Program-made: the position numbers and the translations under genes
Notes under the pieces: model-generated
Seen by the model: only the letters and a program-made list of their open reading frames with translations
Told to the model about the DNA's origin: nothing
Database searches by the model: none
In this document: piece by piece, positions 41,210 to 49,717 of the stretch
Numbering within the stretch: the first letter of the stretch is position 1
How the letters are laid out: each line of letters starts with the position of its first letter
DNA from: an uncultured Latescibacterota bacterium
Lineage (GTDB): Bacteria; Latescibacterota; UBA2968; UBA8231
NCBI GenBank assembly: GCA_958295495.1
Contig: OY282352.1
Coordinates: 5,526,049-5,590,048 of the forward strand
Direction: 5' to 3'
DNA length: 64,000 bases

Positions 41210-42136
41210 TCAAAAGGTGCCGATGATTGAGACCCGATGGACTTGGCCTAAATCGGGAGAGGATGAGTAGGCGTAATCGACCGCGTAGCGGTTCATGGTC
41301 AGGCCGGCCCCGGCACTCAGGCCCAGTGGGGCCTCGTCTTGGGCACCGGTCTGTTGGGTGGTGTAACCGGGCCGGATGTAGAGGCCGCCAGCGAGTTGGA
41401 CCTCGAGGCCGAAGGCTAGGTAGGAGTCGTTGTCGTTGGGCAAGTTGAAATCGGCCACCAAGAGCACGGGCACCGGCATGTGCGCGAGGCGATGGGCCAT
41501 CCCCAGCCGGATGTGTACCGGCAGCGAGTCCTTGAAGCCGGCCGTGTAGCCCGAGCGCACAAAACCGAGGTTGGCAATTGCTGCGCCGAGGGTCGTGCCC
41601 TCGAGCGGGGCGCGGACGAGGAGGCCGAGATCGGCGAGATAAGCGTCTGAAGAAAACTCGGCGATGTTTGAATAAACGGCTTTTAGATTGACGCCGACGG
41701 CCAGCCAGTCCGGCCCGAGCTGTTGGGCCACGGACAAATACGCGGCGAGGTCGGTCGCCGAGAAGGTCCCCAAATCGCGCCCTTCCACGTCGGTGTGCAG
41801 CAAGTCGCCGTAGGATACGTAGTGGACGCTTAGGGCGTGGACGCGCGACCCCTTGGGGGCGGCGATGGAGGCGAAGCCGGCTTGGGAATCGACGAAATAG
41901 CTGTTGTAGGCGAGTGCGGCCGTGCGCTCGCTCAAGCCGAAAAGCCCGGCCGGATTCCAAGCCGATGCCTCGATGTTGCCGGCCACGGCCGCATAGGCCC
42001 CACCGAGTGCAGCAGCGCGGGTGCCGACGCCGATCTTGAGAAAGTTGAAACCCGTGGTGCCGGCGTTGGGGTTGATCGCCGCAGCGGACGTCAGGGTCGA
42101 AAGTAGGATGCAGACTGCGAGGGCACAGTATCTCAT
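41210..42136 (-). CDS. PorV/PorQ-family outer-membrane protein
   Basis: 308 residues from the ATG at 42136, with GGAG upstream (ACCGGAGATCAAACC). The signal peptide ends near TSAAA (residue 20). The N-terminus NPNAGTTGFNFLKIGVGTRA and GGAYAAVAGN, then WNPAGL, is the hallmark of PorV/PorQ (UPF0164) barrels. PorV helps release and anchor type IX substrates; many members in other phyla have unknown roles. The rest is beta-strand-rich, ending VSIIGTF with a terminal Phe as usual for outer-membrane barrels. Its presence supports a type IX-like route for the C-terminal-signal proteins in this window, but no sprA, porK-N or porU is seen. Confidence 0.8.
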   Translation of the reverse strand: MRYCALAVCILLSTLTSAAAINPNAGTTGFNFLKIGVGTRAAALGGAYAAVAGNIEASAWNPAGLFGLSERTAALAYNSYFVDSQAGFASIAAPKGSRVHALSVHYVSYGDLLHTDVEGRDLGTFSATDLAAYLSVAQQLGPDWLAVGVNLKAVYSNIAEFSSDAYLADLGLLVRAPLEGTTLGAAIANLGFVRSGYTAGFKDSLPVHIRLGMAHRLAHMPVPVLLVADFNLPNDNDSYLAFGLEVQLAGGLYIRPGYTTQQTGAQDEAPLGLSAGAGLTMNRYAVDYAYSSSPDLGQVHRVSIIGTF

Positions 42137-42161
42137 GGTTTGATCTCCGGTAATTGCTATC

Positions 42162-43601
42162 TCAGGCGGCTGCCCGCTCCAAGACATGGGCTGTGCGCAG
42201 CAGGCGGGCCTCTTCGAGGGTCGGGGCCAATAGTTGCACGCCAATGGGCAAGTCGCTGTGGGCAAAGGGCACGGATATGGCCGGAATCCCGGCGAGGTTG
42301 ACCGAGGCCGTGTAGATGTCGTTGAGGTACATCTGCAAGGGGTCGTCGAGCTGTTCGCCGAGGCGGAAGGCGGTGGTCGGGGCCACGGGCGAGAGCAGCA
42401 CGTCGCAGGAGGCAAAAGCGCGGGCAAAGTCTTGGCGAATCAGGGTGCGAACCTGCTGGGCCTTGCGGTAGTACGCGTCGTAGTAGCCGGCACTCAGGGC
42501 GTAGGCACCGAGCATGATGCGGCGCTTTACCTCGGTGCCAAAGCCCTCGCTGCGCGTCTGCAAATACAACTCTTGCAGGTCGGTACTGCCCTCGGCGCGA
42601 TAGCCGTATTTGACGCCGTCGTAGCGCGCGAGATTGGCCGATGCCTCGGCCATGGCGATGATGTAATAAGTACTAATGCAGTATTCGGGGTGGCCGGCCA
42701 CGGGCAACTCGACATCCACGCGCTCGGCTCCTGCATCCACAAGGGCGTTGGCTGCATCTTGAGCCGCAGCGGCCACCTCCGAGTCGAGCGCGGCGGGGAA
42801 ATGCTCGCGCGCCAAGCCCACTTTCAGACCGCGGATGTCTCCTTGGAGCGCGGCCCGATAGTCGGGCACTGGTGCGGTGCTGGAAGTCGAGTCGCGGGGG
42901 TCGTGCCCGGCGATGGCTTGGAGCAGGAGGGCGGCGTCTTCGACATCCTTGGTCACGGGGCCGATTTGGTCGAGCGAAGAGGCGTAGGCTATAAGCCCGT
43001 AGCGCGAGACGCGACCGTAGGTGGGCTTGAGGCCAACGACTCCGCAGTAGCTGGCTGGTTGGCGCACCGAGCCGCCGGTGTCTGAGCCGAGGGCGAGGAT
43101 GGTCTCGTCGGCAGCGACCGCCGCAGCCGATCCTCCGCTGGAGCCACCCGGTACCCGCTCGGGGTCGCAGGGGTTTAAGGTGGGGCCGAAATAGGAGTTT
43201 TCGCAGGACGAGCCCATGGCGAATTCGTCTAGGTTGGTCTTGCCGATGAAGACGGCGTCGGCGGTGCGCAGCCGCTCGACGGCCGTGGCGTCGTAGGGGG
43301 CGATGAAGTGTTCGAGGATTTTCGAGCCACAGGTGGTGCGCCCGCCGCGCACGCAGAGGACGTCCTTGAGGGCCAAGGGAATGCCCGCCAAAGGCCCCAA
43401 AGCCGCACCCGCCGCGCGCCGCTGGTCAATGCAGTCGGCGTGCGTTAGGGCACCCGCTGGATCTACGCTGATGAAGGCGTTGATCTGGCCGTCGATTGCT
43501 CCGATGCGGTCGAGCGCGGCCTCGACTAGCTGACGGGCGGTGATTTCCCCTTGTTGCAGTCGAGCACTGAGTTCGTGGGCCGTGGCTTGGTTGAGCGCCA
43601 T
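42162..43601 (-). CDS. gatA: Glutamyl/aspartyl-tRNA amidotransferase subunit A GatA
   Basis: Amidase subunit that releases ammonia from glutamine for Glu-tRNA(Gln) and/or Asp-tRNA(Asn) amidation. 479 residues, the usual size. The Ser-cis-Ser-Lys triad is intact: K79 (LALKDVL), S154 (PGGSSGGSA) and S178 (DTGGSVR). It lies 3 bp after tatA. No gatB or gatC is adjacent, so the complex genes are dispersed. Confidence 0.95.
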   Translation of the reverse strand: MALNQATAHELSARLQQGEITARQLVEAALDRIGAIDGQINAFISVDPAGALTHADCIDQRRAAGAALGPLAGIPLALKDVLCVRGGRTTCGSKILEHFIAPYDATAVERLRTADAVFIGKTNLDEFAMGSSCENSYFGPTLNPCDPERVPGGSSGGSAAAVAADETILALGSDTGGSVRQPASYCGVVGLKPTYGRVSRYGLIAYASSLDQIGPVTKDVEDAALLLQAIAGHDPRDSTSSTAPVPDYRAALQGDIRGLKVGLAREHFPAALDSEVAAAAQDAANALVDAGAERVDVELPVAGHPEYCISTYYIIAMAEASANLARYDGVKYGYRAEGSTDLQELYLQTRSEGFGTEVKRRIMLGAYALSAGYYDAYYRKAQQVRTLIRQDFARAFASCDVLLSPVAPTTAFRLGEQLDDPLQMYLNDIYTASVNLAGIPAISVPFAHSDLPIGVQLLAPTLEEARLLRTAHVLERAAA

Positions 43602-43604
43602 GAG

Positions 43605-43841
43605 TTAGGAGGCGGCTTGGTCCTTGTCTTTAGACTGGGGCTCGGTTTGAGCCGGGGGGGCTGTAGGCTGCGTAGGTTGTTTCGGGGCCTCGATTTCGTC
43701 CTGCACGTCGCGCATGGCGGTGCGGAACTCGCGGATGCCCTTGCCCAAGCCCTGCGCCATCTCGGGGATGCGCTTAGCGCCGAAGATGAGCAGAATGACG
43801 ACGAAGATGATGAGTATTTCCCAGTGGCCCATACCGAACAT
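43605..43841 (-). CDS. tatA: Twin-arginine translocase subunit TatA/E
   Basis: 78 residues: one N-terminal membrane helix (WEILIIFVVILLIFGAKRIP) followed by the amphipathic FGxKRIPEMAQGLGKGIREF helix and an acidic, Pro/Gln-rich tail. Forms the Tat export pore in the inner membrane. Preceded by GGGAGATAGAG on the coding strand. No tatC is in the window. Confidence 0.9.
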   Translation of the reverse strand: MFGMGHWEILIIFVVILLIFGAKRIPEMAQGLGKGIREFRTAMRDVQDEIEAPKQPTQPTAPPAQTEPQSKDKDQAAS

Positions 43842-43865
43842 GGCTCTATCTCCCGGAAGATGTTT

Positions 43866-44147
43866 TTAATAGCTGTGGCGGAAGTAGTACCAGCCGACGA
43901 AGAGTCCCAATATGGTGATTAGGTTGAACTTTAGCGACAGTTCAAACGAAAAGGACAGGATGATGAGGTTGAACATATGCGGTCCGATGGAATACTCCAC
44001 GTAGCGCAGGAGAGCAAGTTCGACAATGGTATCGGGGCCGACTACGGCCATGAGGATAAACCGCAGCATCTCGCCGATGAGGTTGGCACTGATCATCGTG
44101 GTGAAGAGGATGAGGATCAGGTGGCTGAGGGGCTTGTCGCGCAGCAT
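43866..44147 (-). CDS. DUF4321-family membrane protein
   Basis: 93 residues with two to three membrane helices (LILILFTTMISANLIGEML, LNLIILSFS region, NLITILGLFVGWYYF). The start RDKPLSHLILILFTTMISAN matches DUF4321 proteins, small membrane proteins of unknown function. It lies 6 bp after pssA and 24 bp before tatA in the same operon. Confidence 0.7.
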   Translation of the reverse strand: MLRDKPLSHLILILFTTMISANLIGEMLRFILMAVVGPDTIVELALLRYVEYSIGPHMFNLIILSFSFELSLKFNLITILGLFVGWYYFRHSY

Positions 44148-44153
44148 GGGGAC

Positions 44154-44849
44154 TCAGGCGTGTTGCGTGACGTCGCCGTGCAAAAGCCGGAAGATCCAGC
44201 GATAGGGCCCGGAGAAGACGTACACGAGGATCATGGGAAAGAAAAAGATGCCGTCGTAGATGATCAGCCCGACCGTGGCGACGAAGTAAAGCTGTTTGAA
44301 GCGGTCGCTGAGGGAGGTGCCGCGGAAGTTGGGAATACTGTCGTAATTGAGCCGACTGACCATCAGGAAGGACAACACCAAAATCAGCAGCACGGCCAGC
44401 GGCGTGGCGTGGGGAATGGGCCAGGCTTTGACAAAGACCACGTATTGGGTGAGGCAGACCGCGGCCGTGGGAATGGCTAGCCCCATGTAAAATTCGCCGC
44501 GCTCGCCCTCTAGGCTGAGCGCATTAAAGCGGGCGAGGCGCATGGCACCGCACAGCAGGTACGCGAAAGCCAGCGCCAACCCCCAGCCGGTTGGCAGGTG
44601 GGCCTGATAGATGATGGCAGCAGGCACGATGCCAAAGGTGCAGGCATCGACGATAGAGTCGAAGTGGAGCCCAAACGGGGAGTCGCGTCCCATGACCCGG
44701 GCGAGTTGGCCGTCCATTTTGTCGAATACCGCGCCCAAGAAGATGAGCCAAGCGGCTGGCACATAGTTGCCGTTAAAGGCGTAGTGCAGGGCGAGGAACC
44801 CGCAGAGCAAGTTGCCGATGGTGAACACATTGGGTATGAACTGCCTCAT
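44154..44849 (-). CDS. pssA: CDP-diacylglycerol--serine O-phosphatidyltransferase
   Basis: Makes phosphatidylserine from CDP-diacylglycerol and serine, the precursor of phosphatidylethanolamine. 231 residues from the ATG at 44849 (MRQFIPNVFTIGNLLCGF), preceded by GGAAGGA. The CDP-alcohol transferase motif is complete: D43, D46, G47, A50, R51, G60, D64 and D68. About seven to eight hydrophobic helices follow. No psd lies beside it. It starts 19 bp after the htrA-like stop. Confidence 0.9.
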   Translation of the reverse strand: MRQFIPNVFTIGNLLCGFLALHYAFNGNYVPAAWLIFLGAVFDKMDGQLARVMGRDSPFGLHFDSIVDACTFGIVPAAIIYQAHLPTGWGLALAFAYLLCGAMRLARFNALSLEGERGEFYMGLAIPTAAVCLTQYVVFVKAWPIPHATPLAVLLILVLSFLMVSRLNYDSIPNFRGTSLSDRFKQLYFVATVGLIIYDGIFFFPMILVYVFSGPYRWIFRLLHGDVTQHA

Positions 44850-44868
44850 TTTCGCATCCTTCCTGCCT

Positions 44869-45963
44869 CTAACGCCGCGTCCGGTAGGGGCGCTCTTCAA
44901 GGGTCAGGTCTAAGTTGTAATGCTCGTTGTGGCGCACCACGCCGAGCGCGGCGACTTCGCCGACGCGCAAGCCGCGCAGGACGCCAATGGCCTCGTTGGC
45001 ATTGCGGATCTTTTCGTCGTTGATCGCGACGATCACGTCGCCGCTTTCAAGGCCCGCCAACTCGGCCGGACTGGCTCGGGCCACCCTGACGACTAGGGCC
45101 CCATCGGTGGAATCGAGCCGTAGGTACTCCGTTAGATTCGGGGTGATGTCTTGGACAGCTAGGATACCGGTCCAAGAGCGGCGCACTTGGCCGTGCTGGC
45201 GAATTTCCTCCAAAAAGCTCGCGGCCGTGTCGATGGGAATGGCGAAGCCAATGCCAATAGAGCCGCTGGAGTATTCGCCGCCGGTGTAAATAAAGCTGTT
45301 GATGCCAATAACCTCGCCGTCGGCATTGACCAAGGGGCCGCCGCTGTTGCCGATATTGATGGCCGCATCGGTCTGAATCATGTCTCGGTAGTAGTAATCG
45401 CCTTTGGGTTCGGAAAAATCGCGATCTAGGGCACTGACGACGCCGATGCTGACGGTGGGCCCCAAATCGAAGGGGTTGCCGATGGCAATGGCCCATTCGC
45501 CGACCAGAACATCGTCTGAAGTTCCCAAAGGCGCAACCGGCATATTGCCGTCCTCTACCTTGAGGACGGCGAGGTCGGAATTGGGGTCTGAGGCCACGTA
45601 GCGGGCCTCAAAGGTGCGGCTGTCGGGCTCGGGTAACGAGACCGAGATCTTTTGTAGTTGGCGCGGATCGCCGACGACGTGGCTATTGGTGAGAATGTAG
45701 CCTTCGTCATCGACGACAAAGCCCGAGCCAGTTTGGTCTTGGGGCACGTAGTAGAGAGGCGAGAAAAGATTCCAAAAAGGGTCTCCGCGATACCTGCTGT
45801 ATAGATGCTGGACGCGCTCGCGGTAGCGCACATGGAGGCTGACGACCGAGGGCTGCACCCGCTCCACGGCCCGCACTACGGCCGTGCGACGCGACGCCCC
45901 AATGGACGCGTCGGCATGGCTCAAAACCAATGCCAGCAGAGCGAGTGAGTAGATAAAGCGCAA
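44869..45963 (-). CDS. HtrA/DegP-type periplasmic serine protease with one PDZ domain
   Basis: 364 residues from a TTG at 45963, 8 nt after GAGG. Further upstream the frame is open but holds the promoter. The signal peptide is LRFIYSLALLALVLSHADA. The trypsin-like triad is H95 (TNSHVVG), D130 (NSDLAVL) and S207 (GNSGGPL). One PDZ domain lies at about 265-355 (ASPAELAGLESGDVI). Expected role: envelope protein quality control. A single PDZ domain makes it DegS/Do-like rather than classic two-PDZ DegP. It probably heads an operon with pssA, DUF4321, tatA, gatA and the PorV/PorQ-like gene. Confidence 0.88.
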   Translation of the reverse strand: MRFIYSLALLALVLSHADASIGASRRTAVVRAVERVQPSVVSLHVRYRERVQHLYSRYRGDPFWNLFSPLYYVPQDQTGSGFVVDDEGYILTNSHVVGDPRQLQKISVSLPEPDSRTFEARYVASDPNSDLAVLKVEDGNMPVAPLGTSDDVLVGEWAIAIGNPFDLGPTVSIGVVSALDRDFSEPKGDYYYRDMIQTDAAINIGNSGGPLVNADGEVIGINSFIYTGGEYSSGSIGIGFAIPIDTAASFLEEIRQHGQVRRSWTGILAVQDITPNLTEYLRLDSTDGALVVRVARASPAELAGLESGDVIVAINDEKIRNANEAIGVLRGLRVGEVAALGVVRHNEHYNLDLTLEERPYRTRR

Positions 45964-46008
45964 GGTTGTACCTCGGGAAATAAATTTCGCCAACAACAAG
46001 CAAGTAAT

Positions 46009-46037
46009 TATATAATAATCATACACATAAGTTGCAA
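46009..46037 (-). promoter_or_regulatory. Promoter of the htrA-like operon
   Basis: On the minus strand TTGCAA (46032-46037), a 17-bp spacer and TATATA (46009-46014), with an overlapping TATAAT at 46007-46012. It lies about 45 bp upstream of the TTG start at 45963, in an AT-rich gap after the RNHCP gene. Confidence 0.55.
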
Positions 46038-46064
46038 GTATTGCCCAGCAGTCTCGCCGTGCTG

Positions 46065-46370
46065 CTAGCCCGGCAATTCGCCGCACAGACTCAGGATCGC
46101 CGCAAAGCGATCGTTTTTGGCGGCCTTATTCTTTTTGCTAATGCCGCATTTGGTGCAGCGGTGGATGAGGATATAATTGCCGCGTTTGATGGTAAATCCC
46201 GCCGGCTCCATCAAGCCGCGGCAGTGCTCAGCGCGATCACCTGGGTGTACATCGACGTGTTGGCTCCAGAGGCATTTGGGGCAGTGATTGGTGTAGCCAT
46301 TGCCCTGCACGGGAAAGCCACAATTTCCGCAGGTAAAATTTTCGCTATGCCGCTGGAATTTTTTGCCCAT
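46065..46370 (-). CDS. RNHCP-domain zinc-binding protein
   Basis: 101 residues with cysteine pairs C14/C17, C30/C33 and C72/C75, plus H and C50, consistent with one or two small zinc ribbons. The segment FTCGNCGFPVQGNGYTNHCP is the RNHCP family core, but the motif reads TNHCP, not RNHCP. The family is small and of unknown function, possibly nucleic-acid binding. Its ATG directly follows the truA stop (TAA then ATG on the minus strand), so translation is probably coupled. Confidence 0.8.
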   Translation of the reverse strand: MGKKFQRHSENFTCGNCGFPVQGNGYTNHCPKCLWSQHVDVHPGDRAEHCRGLMEPAGFTIKRGNYILIHRCTKCGISKKNKAAKNDRFAAILSLCGELPG

Positions 46371-47138
46371 TTAGGCTAGGTCATTTCCGCACACATCGCG
46401 CAAGCTATCAGGGTAGGCTACCCACAACAGACAAAGGCCGCACGCCGGGGCCGTGGCGCCGGCTGCGGTGCGGTCGCCGCTGGCGAGCAGGTCGGCTATG
46501 GCCGTCGGCGGCCGCGTGCCGCGGCCGATTTGGACCATAGTGCCGACGAGGATCCGCACCATGTGGCGGAGGAAGCGGTTGGCCTCGATTTCAAAGACCA
46601 GTTCGGGGCCGCGTTGGGACCAGACCGCGTCGAAGACGTGACAGGTCAGGTGCTCGGGGATGGGATCCTGTTTGCAAAAGGCTCCAAAGGTGCGCTCGCC
46701 GCAGAGCGTGCGAGCGGCTGTGGCCATGGGTGCCAGAGATAGCGTCGAATAATAGGTCCACACCTGAGCGCGGTTGACGGCCGCCTTGCCTTGGTGGATG
46801 CGGTAGCGATAGCGCTTGCGAGTTGCGCTGTAGCGGGCGTGGAAGTCTGCGGCGACCTCGTCGGCGGCGCGCACGGCAATGTCTGGGGGCAATAGACCGT
46901 TGAGGCTGCGGAGCAGCCGGGCGGTGGGCAGCGCGGCCGCGAGCTGGAAGTGAGCCACCTGCCCGAGGGCGTGGGTTCCGGCGTCCGTGCGGCCCGCGCC
47001 AATGAGGCGGACCGGCTCTTTGAGCAGGATGTGCAGGGCTTGTTCGAGCGCGTCTTGCACGGTGCGGTCGCTCTTTTGGCTCTGCCAGCCGGCGAAGTGG
47101 GTGCCGTCGTATTCGATTACCAAGCGCAGAGTTCGCAT
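46371..47138 (-). CDS. truA: tRNA pseudouridine(38-40) synthase TruA
   Basis: 255 residues from the ATG at 47138 (MRTLRLVIEYDGTHFAGWQ). The catalytic Asp is D52 in GAGRTDAGTHA. It isomerises uridines 38-40 in the anticodon arm. RYRYRIH and FLRHMVRILVGTMVQIGRG are family segments near the active cleft. The start lies 4 bp past the EcfT-like stop. Confidence 0.93.
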   Translation of the reverse strand: MRTLRLVIEYDGTHFAGWQSQKSDRTVQDALEQALHILLKEPVRLIGAGRTDAGTHALGQVAHFQLAAALPTARLLRSLNGLLPPDIAVRAADEVAADFHARYSATRKRYRYRIHQGKAAVNRAQVWTYYSTLSLAPMATAARTLCGERTFGAFCKQDPIPEHLTCHVFDAVWSQRGPELVFEIEANRFLRHMVRILVGTMVQIGRGTRPPTAIADLLASGDRTAAGATAPACGLCLLWVAYPDSLRDVCGNDLA

Positions 47139-47142
47139 CGCC

Positions 47143-47943
47143 CTAACGCAGATAGTACACGAGCGCAACCAAGCCTAGGACGGCCAAGGCGGATAGACCG
47201 TCGGCGCGGCCAAAGCGCAGCGGGCGATAGTGAGTGCGAGCAGCCCCGCTGGCGTAGCAGCGGCTTTCCATGGCCAAGGCGAGGCGGTCGGCGCGCCCGC
47301 AGGCTGCGACGAGGAGGGGTACGAGCAAGGGGACGAGGTTTTTGCTGCGGCGCAGAAAAGGACCGCTAAAGTCGGCCCCACGCGCTAGTTGGGCCTTTTG
47401 CAGACGCTCGGCTTCGTCGAGGAGCACGGGAATGAACCGCAGGGCAATGGAGATCATCAACGCCATGTCGCCGGCCGGAAAGCCGAAGCGGCGCAAGGGA
47501 CTGAAGAGGCGCTCCAAGCCACTGGTTATCTCCATCGGTGCGGTCGTGAGCGTCAAGAGCGTGGCGGCGACGATGGCCGCGGCCAGCCGCGCCGTGAAAA
47601 AGGCCCCCAAGCGCAGGCCCTCGGCGGTCAGGGCGTGCTCAGAAAAGGGCAACGGCAAAACGGGCCGGCCAGGCGTGAGCAGCGCGTGGAGGCCAAAGGT
47701 GAACAGGAAGAGCCAAACAAAGGTTTTGAGCTGGCGCAGGATGAGGCGCAAAGGCACCTGCGTCAAGGCGATGGCCAAAAGCAGGAAGGCTGCCAGCATC
47801 AGCAAGGCGTACGCGTTGGGTGCTGCGTAGGCCGCCAGCGTCAGGGCGAAAACGGCCCCTAGCTTGGTGCGCGGGTCGAGGCGATGGATCGGCGAGTCGA
47901 GCGCGATATAGCGGCCGAGCGCGATGTTCTGCAAAAAGGCCAA
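47143..47943 (-). CDS. EcfT/CbiQ-family energy-coupling transmembrane protein
   Basis: Membrane T-component that couples ATPases to vitamin or metal S-components. 266 residues from a TTG at 47943, 4 bp after the binding-protein stop; a start at 47985 would overlap that gene. The N-terminal IALGRYIALDSPIHRLDPRTKL matches EcfT. Five or so helices are visible, with two coupling motifs (QLARGADF and MESRCYASGA). No EcfA ATPase or S-component gene lies nearby, which is unusual. It would have to share modules encoded elsewhere. Confidence 0.78.
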   Translation of the reverse strand: MAFLQNIALGRYIALDSPIHRLDPRTKLGAVFALTLAAYAAPNAYALLMLAAFLLLAIALTQVPLRLILRQLKTFVWLFLFTFGLHALLTPGRPVLPLPFSEHALTAEGLRLGAFFTARLAAAIVAATLLTLTTAPMEITSGLERLFSPLRRFGFPAGDMALMISIALRFIPVLLDEAERLQKAQLARGADFSGPFLRRSKNLVPLLVPLLVAACGRADRLALAMESRCYASGAARTHYRPLRFGRADGLSALAVLGLVALVYYLR

Positions 47944-47947
47944 GGCA

Positions 47948-48898
47948 CTAGGGCAAGAAGCGGTTGGTGAAAACCCTTGTGGCATTCACGACGCCGTCTT
48001 TGATCAGGCCAGCGGCCACCATTTGTTCTACTAGCTCCTGCCAGCGCTCAAGGGTCATGCTGCCGAGGCCGTTTTGTTGGGCGACCGGATCGAGAATCAT
48101 GGCGATGGATTCGGCGGCCCCATAGGCGAGAATGTCCATACCCATCTCGGGATTGAGGCTGTTGATGTGGCGGTTGGTCGCTTCTGGCTCGGCGAGGTAT
48201 TGCTCCCAGCCTTTGACGCTGGCGCGGACTACGGCACCGACGAGCTCAGGCTCGGCGGCGATGCGCTCTTCGGTGGTGATGAGCACGCTGGCATAGGGAT
48301 TGAAGCCGGTGTCGGCTACGAGCAGGGCCTTGGGATCGCCGCCTTTGACCTTGGCGACGAAAGGCTCGCTGAAGACGTAGCCCTGCTGAGCGAAATTCTC
48401 GTCCGCGAGGAATTGGGCCACATTGCCGGGATAGGGAACGATTGTGACGCCTGCAAACGGGTATTTCCAGCGCAGATAGTGCGAGAAGGCCGGGCGTTGC
48501 GACAGGGCCAAGGTCATGTTTTTGATTTGCGAAATGGAGTCGATGCCGGCGCTCTCGTGGACGATGATGCAGTGCGGGTTGATCTGGTAGGAAGCCATGA
48601 GCGCGACCACCGGAATTTGTTGGGCGCGGGCGTACAGAATGTCGTCGGCATTGACTATGCCAAAGGCTACCGCGCCAGTGGCCACGCGCTGGACGACCGG
48701 CGCGTCTGGGCCGCCGCCGAGGATTTCGACCTCGACGCCGCTTTCTTCGTAGTATCCGTGGACCGCGGCCGCGTACAAGCCGCCGTGTTCGGCTTCCGGG
48801 AACCAGTTGAGCGCGAGTTGGACAGCGGTCGGGGCTTCTTCTTTAGCGGCACAGGCGACGAGCGCGAGAAGGGCCGCCAAGAGCGGGTATTTGAACAT
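47948..48898 (-). CDS. ABC-importer substrate-binding lipoprotein, NMT1/ThiY-RibY type
   Basis: 316 residues; a short signal peptide ends in the lipobox LVAC, so it is a lipoprotein (C16). The segment LALNWFPEAEHGGLYAAAV and GYYEESGVEVEILGGG is typical of the NMT1/THI5-like group that binds thiamine precursors (ThiY), riboflavin (RibY) or sulfonates. The substrate cannot be set from sequence. First of the binding-protein-dependent set with the permease and ATPase genes directly upstream in transcription order. Confidence 0.82.
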   Translation of the reverse strand: MFKYPLLAALLALVACAAKEEAPTAVQLALNWFPEAEHGGLYAAAVHGYYEESGVEVEILGGGPDAPVVQRVATGAVAFGIVNADDILYARAQQIPVVALMASYQINPHCIIVHESAGIDSISQIKNMTLALSQRPAFSHYLRWKYPFAGVTIVPYPGNVAQFLADENFAQQGYVFSEPFVAKVKGGDPKALLVADTGFNPYASVLITTEERIAAEPELVGAVVRASVKGWEQYLAEPEATNRHINSLNPEMGMDILAYGAAESIAMILDPVAQQNGLGSMTLERWQELVEQMVAAGLIKDGVVNATRVFTNRFLP

Positions 48899-48934
48899 CG
48901 CGGAAATCCTCGTGGTGTGAGTGGGAGCTGCAAT

Positions 48935-49717
48935 TTACTCGGGTGCCCCCGTCCAGCGCCTGAGCAAGAAAGTACTCAAGGTGCCCACGGCGGTAAATAG
49001 CCCCAAGCCGAGCAACGTGCAAAACAAAATGCAGGCGAAGAGGTAGTCGGTTTTGGCTTGGCCGTTGGTGAGGATGATCAAGTAGCCGAGGCCAAAGTCC
49101 TCAGTGCCGTAGCCGGCGAAGAATTCGCCGACAATCGCGCCGATGACCGACAGGCCGCTGGAGATGCGGGCACCGACGAGCATCTGGGGTACGGCGCCGG
49201 GGACGCGGAGCTTGAACAGCACCTGCCAGCGGCTGGCCTTGTTGAGCGCGAAGAGATCGAGGATGTAGGGATCGACGCGGGTCAGGCCGTCAGTGGTATT
49301 GGCGATGACCGGGAAGAGGGCGATGATGAAGGAGACGGCCACCACGCCTTGGAGGCCGTAGCCGATCCACAGGATGATCAGGGGCGCGATGGCTACGATG
49401 GGCATGGTCTGCAAGAAGATCGCATAAGGGTAGAGGCTGCGCTCGATGAGGCGCGACTGGGAAAACAGCAGGGCGACCAAGAAGCCAAAGGCAAAGCTGA
49501 GGGTGAATCCCAAGAGGGCACCCAAGGCCGTCAGCAGGGTAGCCGACAGCAGGCGCGGCAAGTTGTCGGCGATGGCTCGGGCCACGAGCAAGGGGCCGGG
49601 TAGCAGAAAAGGCTCAATCGCGAGGAGCGAAACCGCCGCTTGCCAAGCGCACAGGACCAAGGCGAAAAACAGCAGCGGGGGTAGGGCGTTGGTCGTTAGG
49701 GAGCGCAGTCGTCTCAT
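48935..49717 (-). CDS. ABC-importer permease (SsuC/ThiX-like)
   Basis: 260 residues with about six membrane helices and the binding-protein-dependent permease loop (ALNKASRWQVLFKLRVPGAVP), the EAA-type contact for the ATPase. The start ATG overlaps the ATPase stop by four bases (ATGA). It forms an importer with the lipoprotein at 47948 and the ATPase at 49714. Confidence 0.85.
   Translation of the reverse strand: MRRLRSLTTNALPPLLFFALVLCAWQAAVSLLAIEPFLLPGPLLVARAIADNLPRLLSATLLTALGALLGFTLSFAFGFLVALLFSQSRLIERSLYPYAIFLQTMPIVAIAPLIILWIGYGLQGVVAVSFIIALFPVIANTTDGLTRVDPYILDLFALNKASRWQVLFKLRVPGAVPQMLVGARISSGLSVIGAIVGEFFAGYGTEDFGLGYLIILTNGQAKTDYLFACILFCTLLGLGLFTAVGTLSTFLLRRWTGAPE

Noticed and set aside
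32890..41960. N-terminal extensions of the dihydrouridine synthase (to 34149) and the 40293 PhyH gene (to 41960)
   Set aside because: Each extension overlaps a neighbouring gene on the same strand and carries low-complexity Arg/Pro-rich sequence; family starts fit 33927 and 41207.
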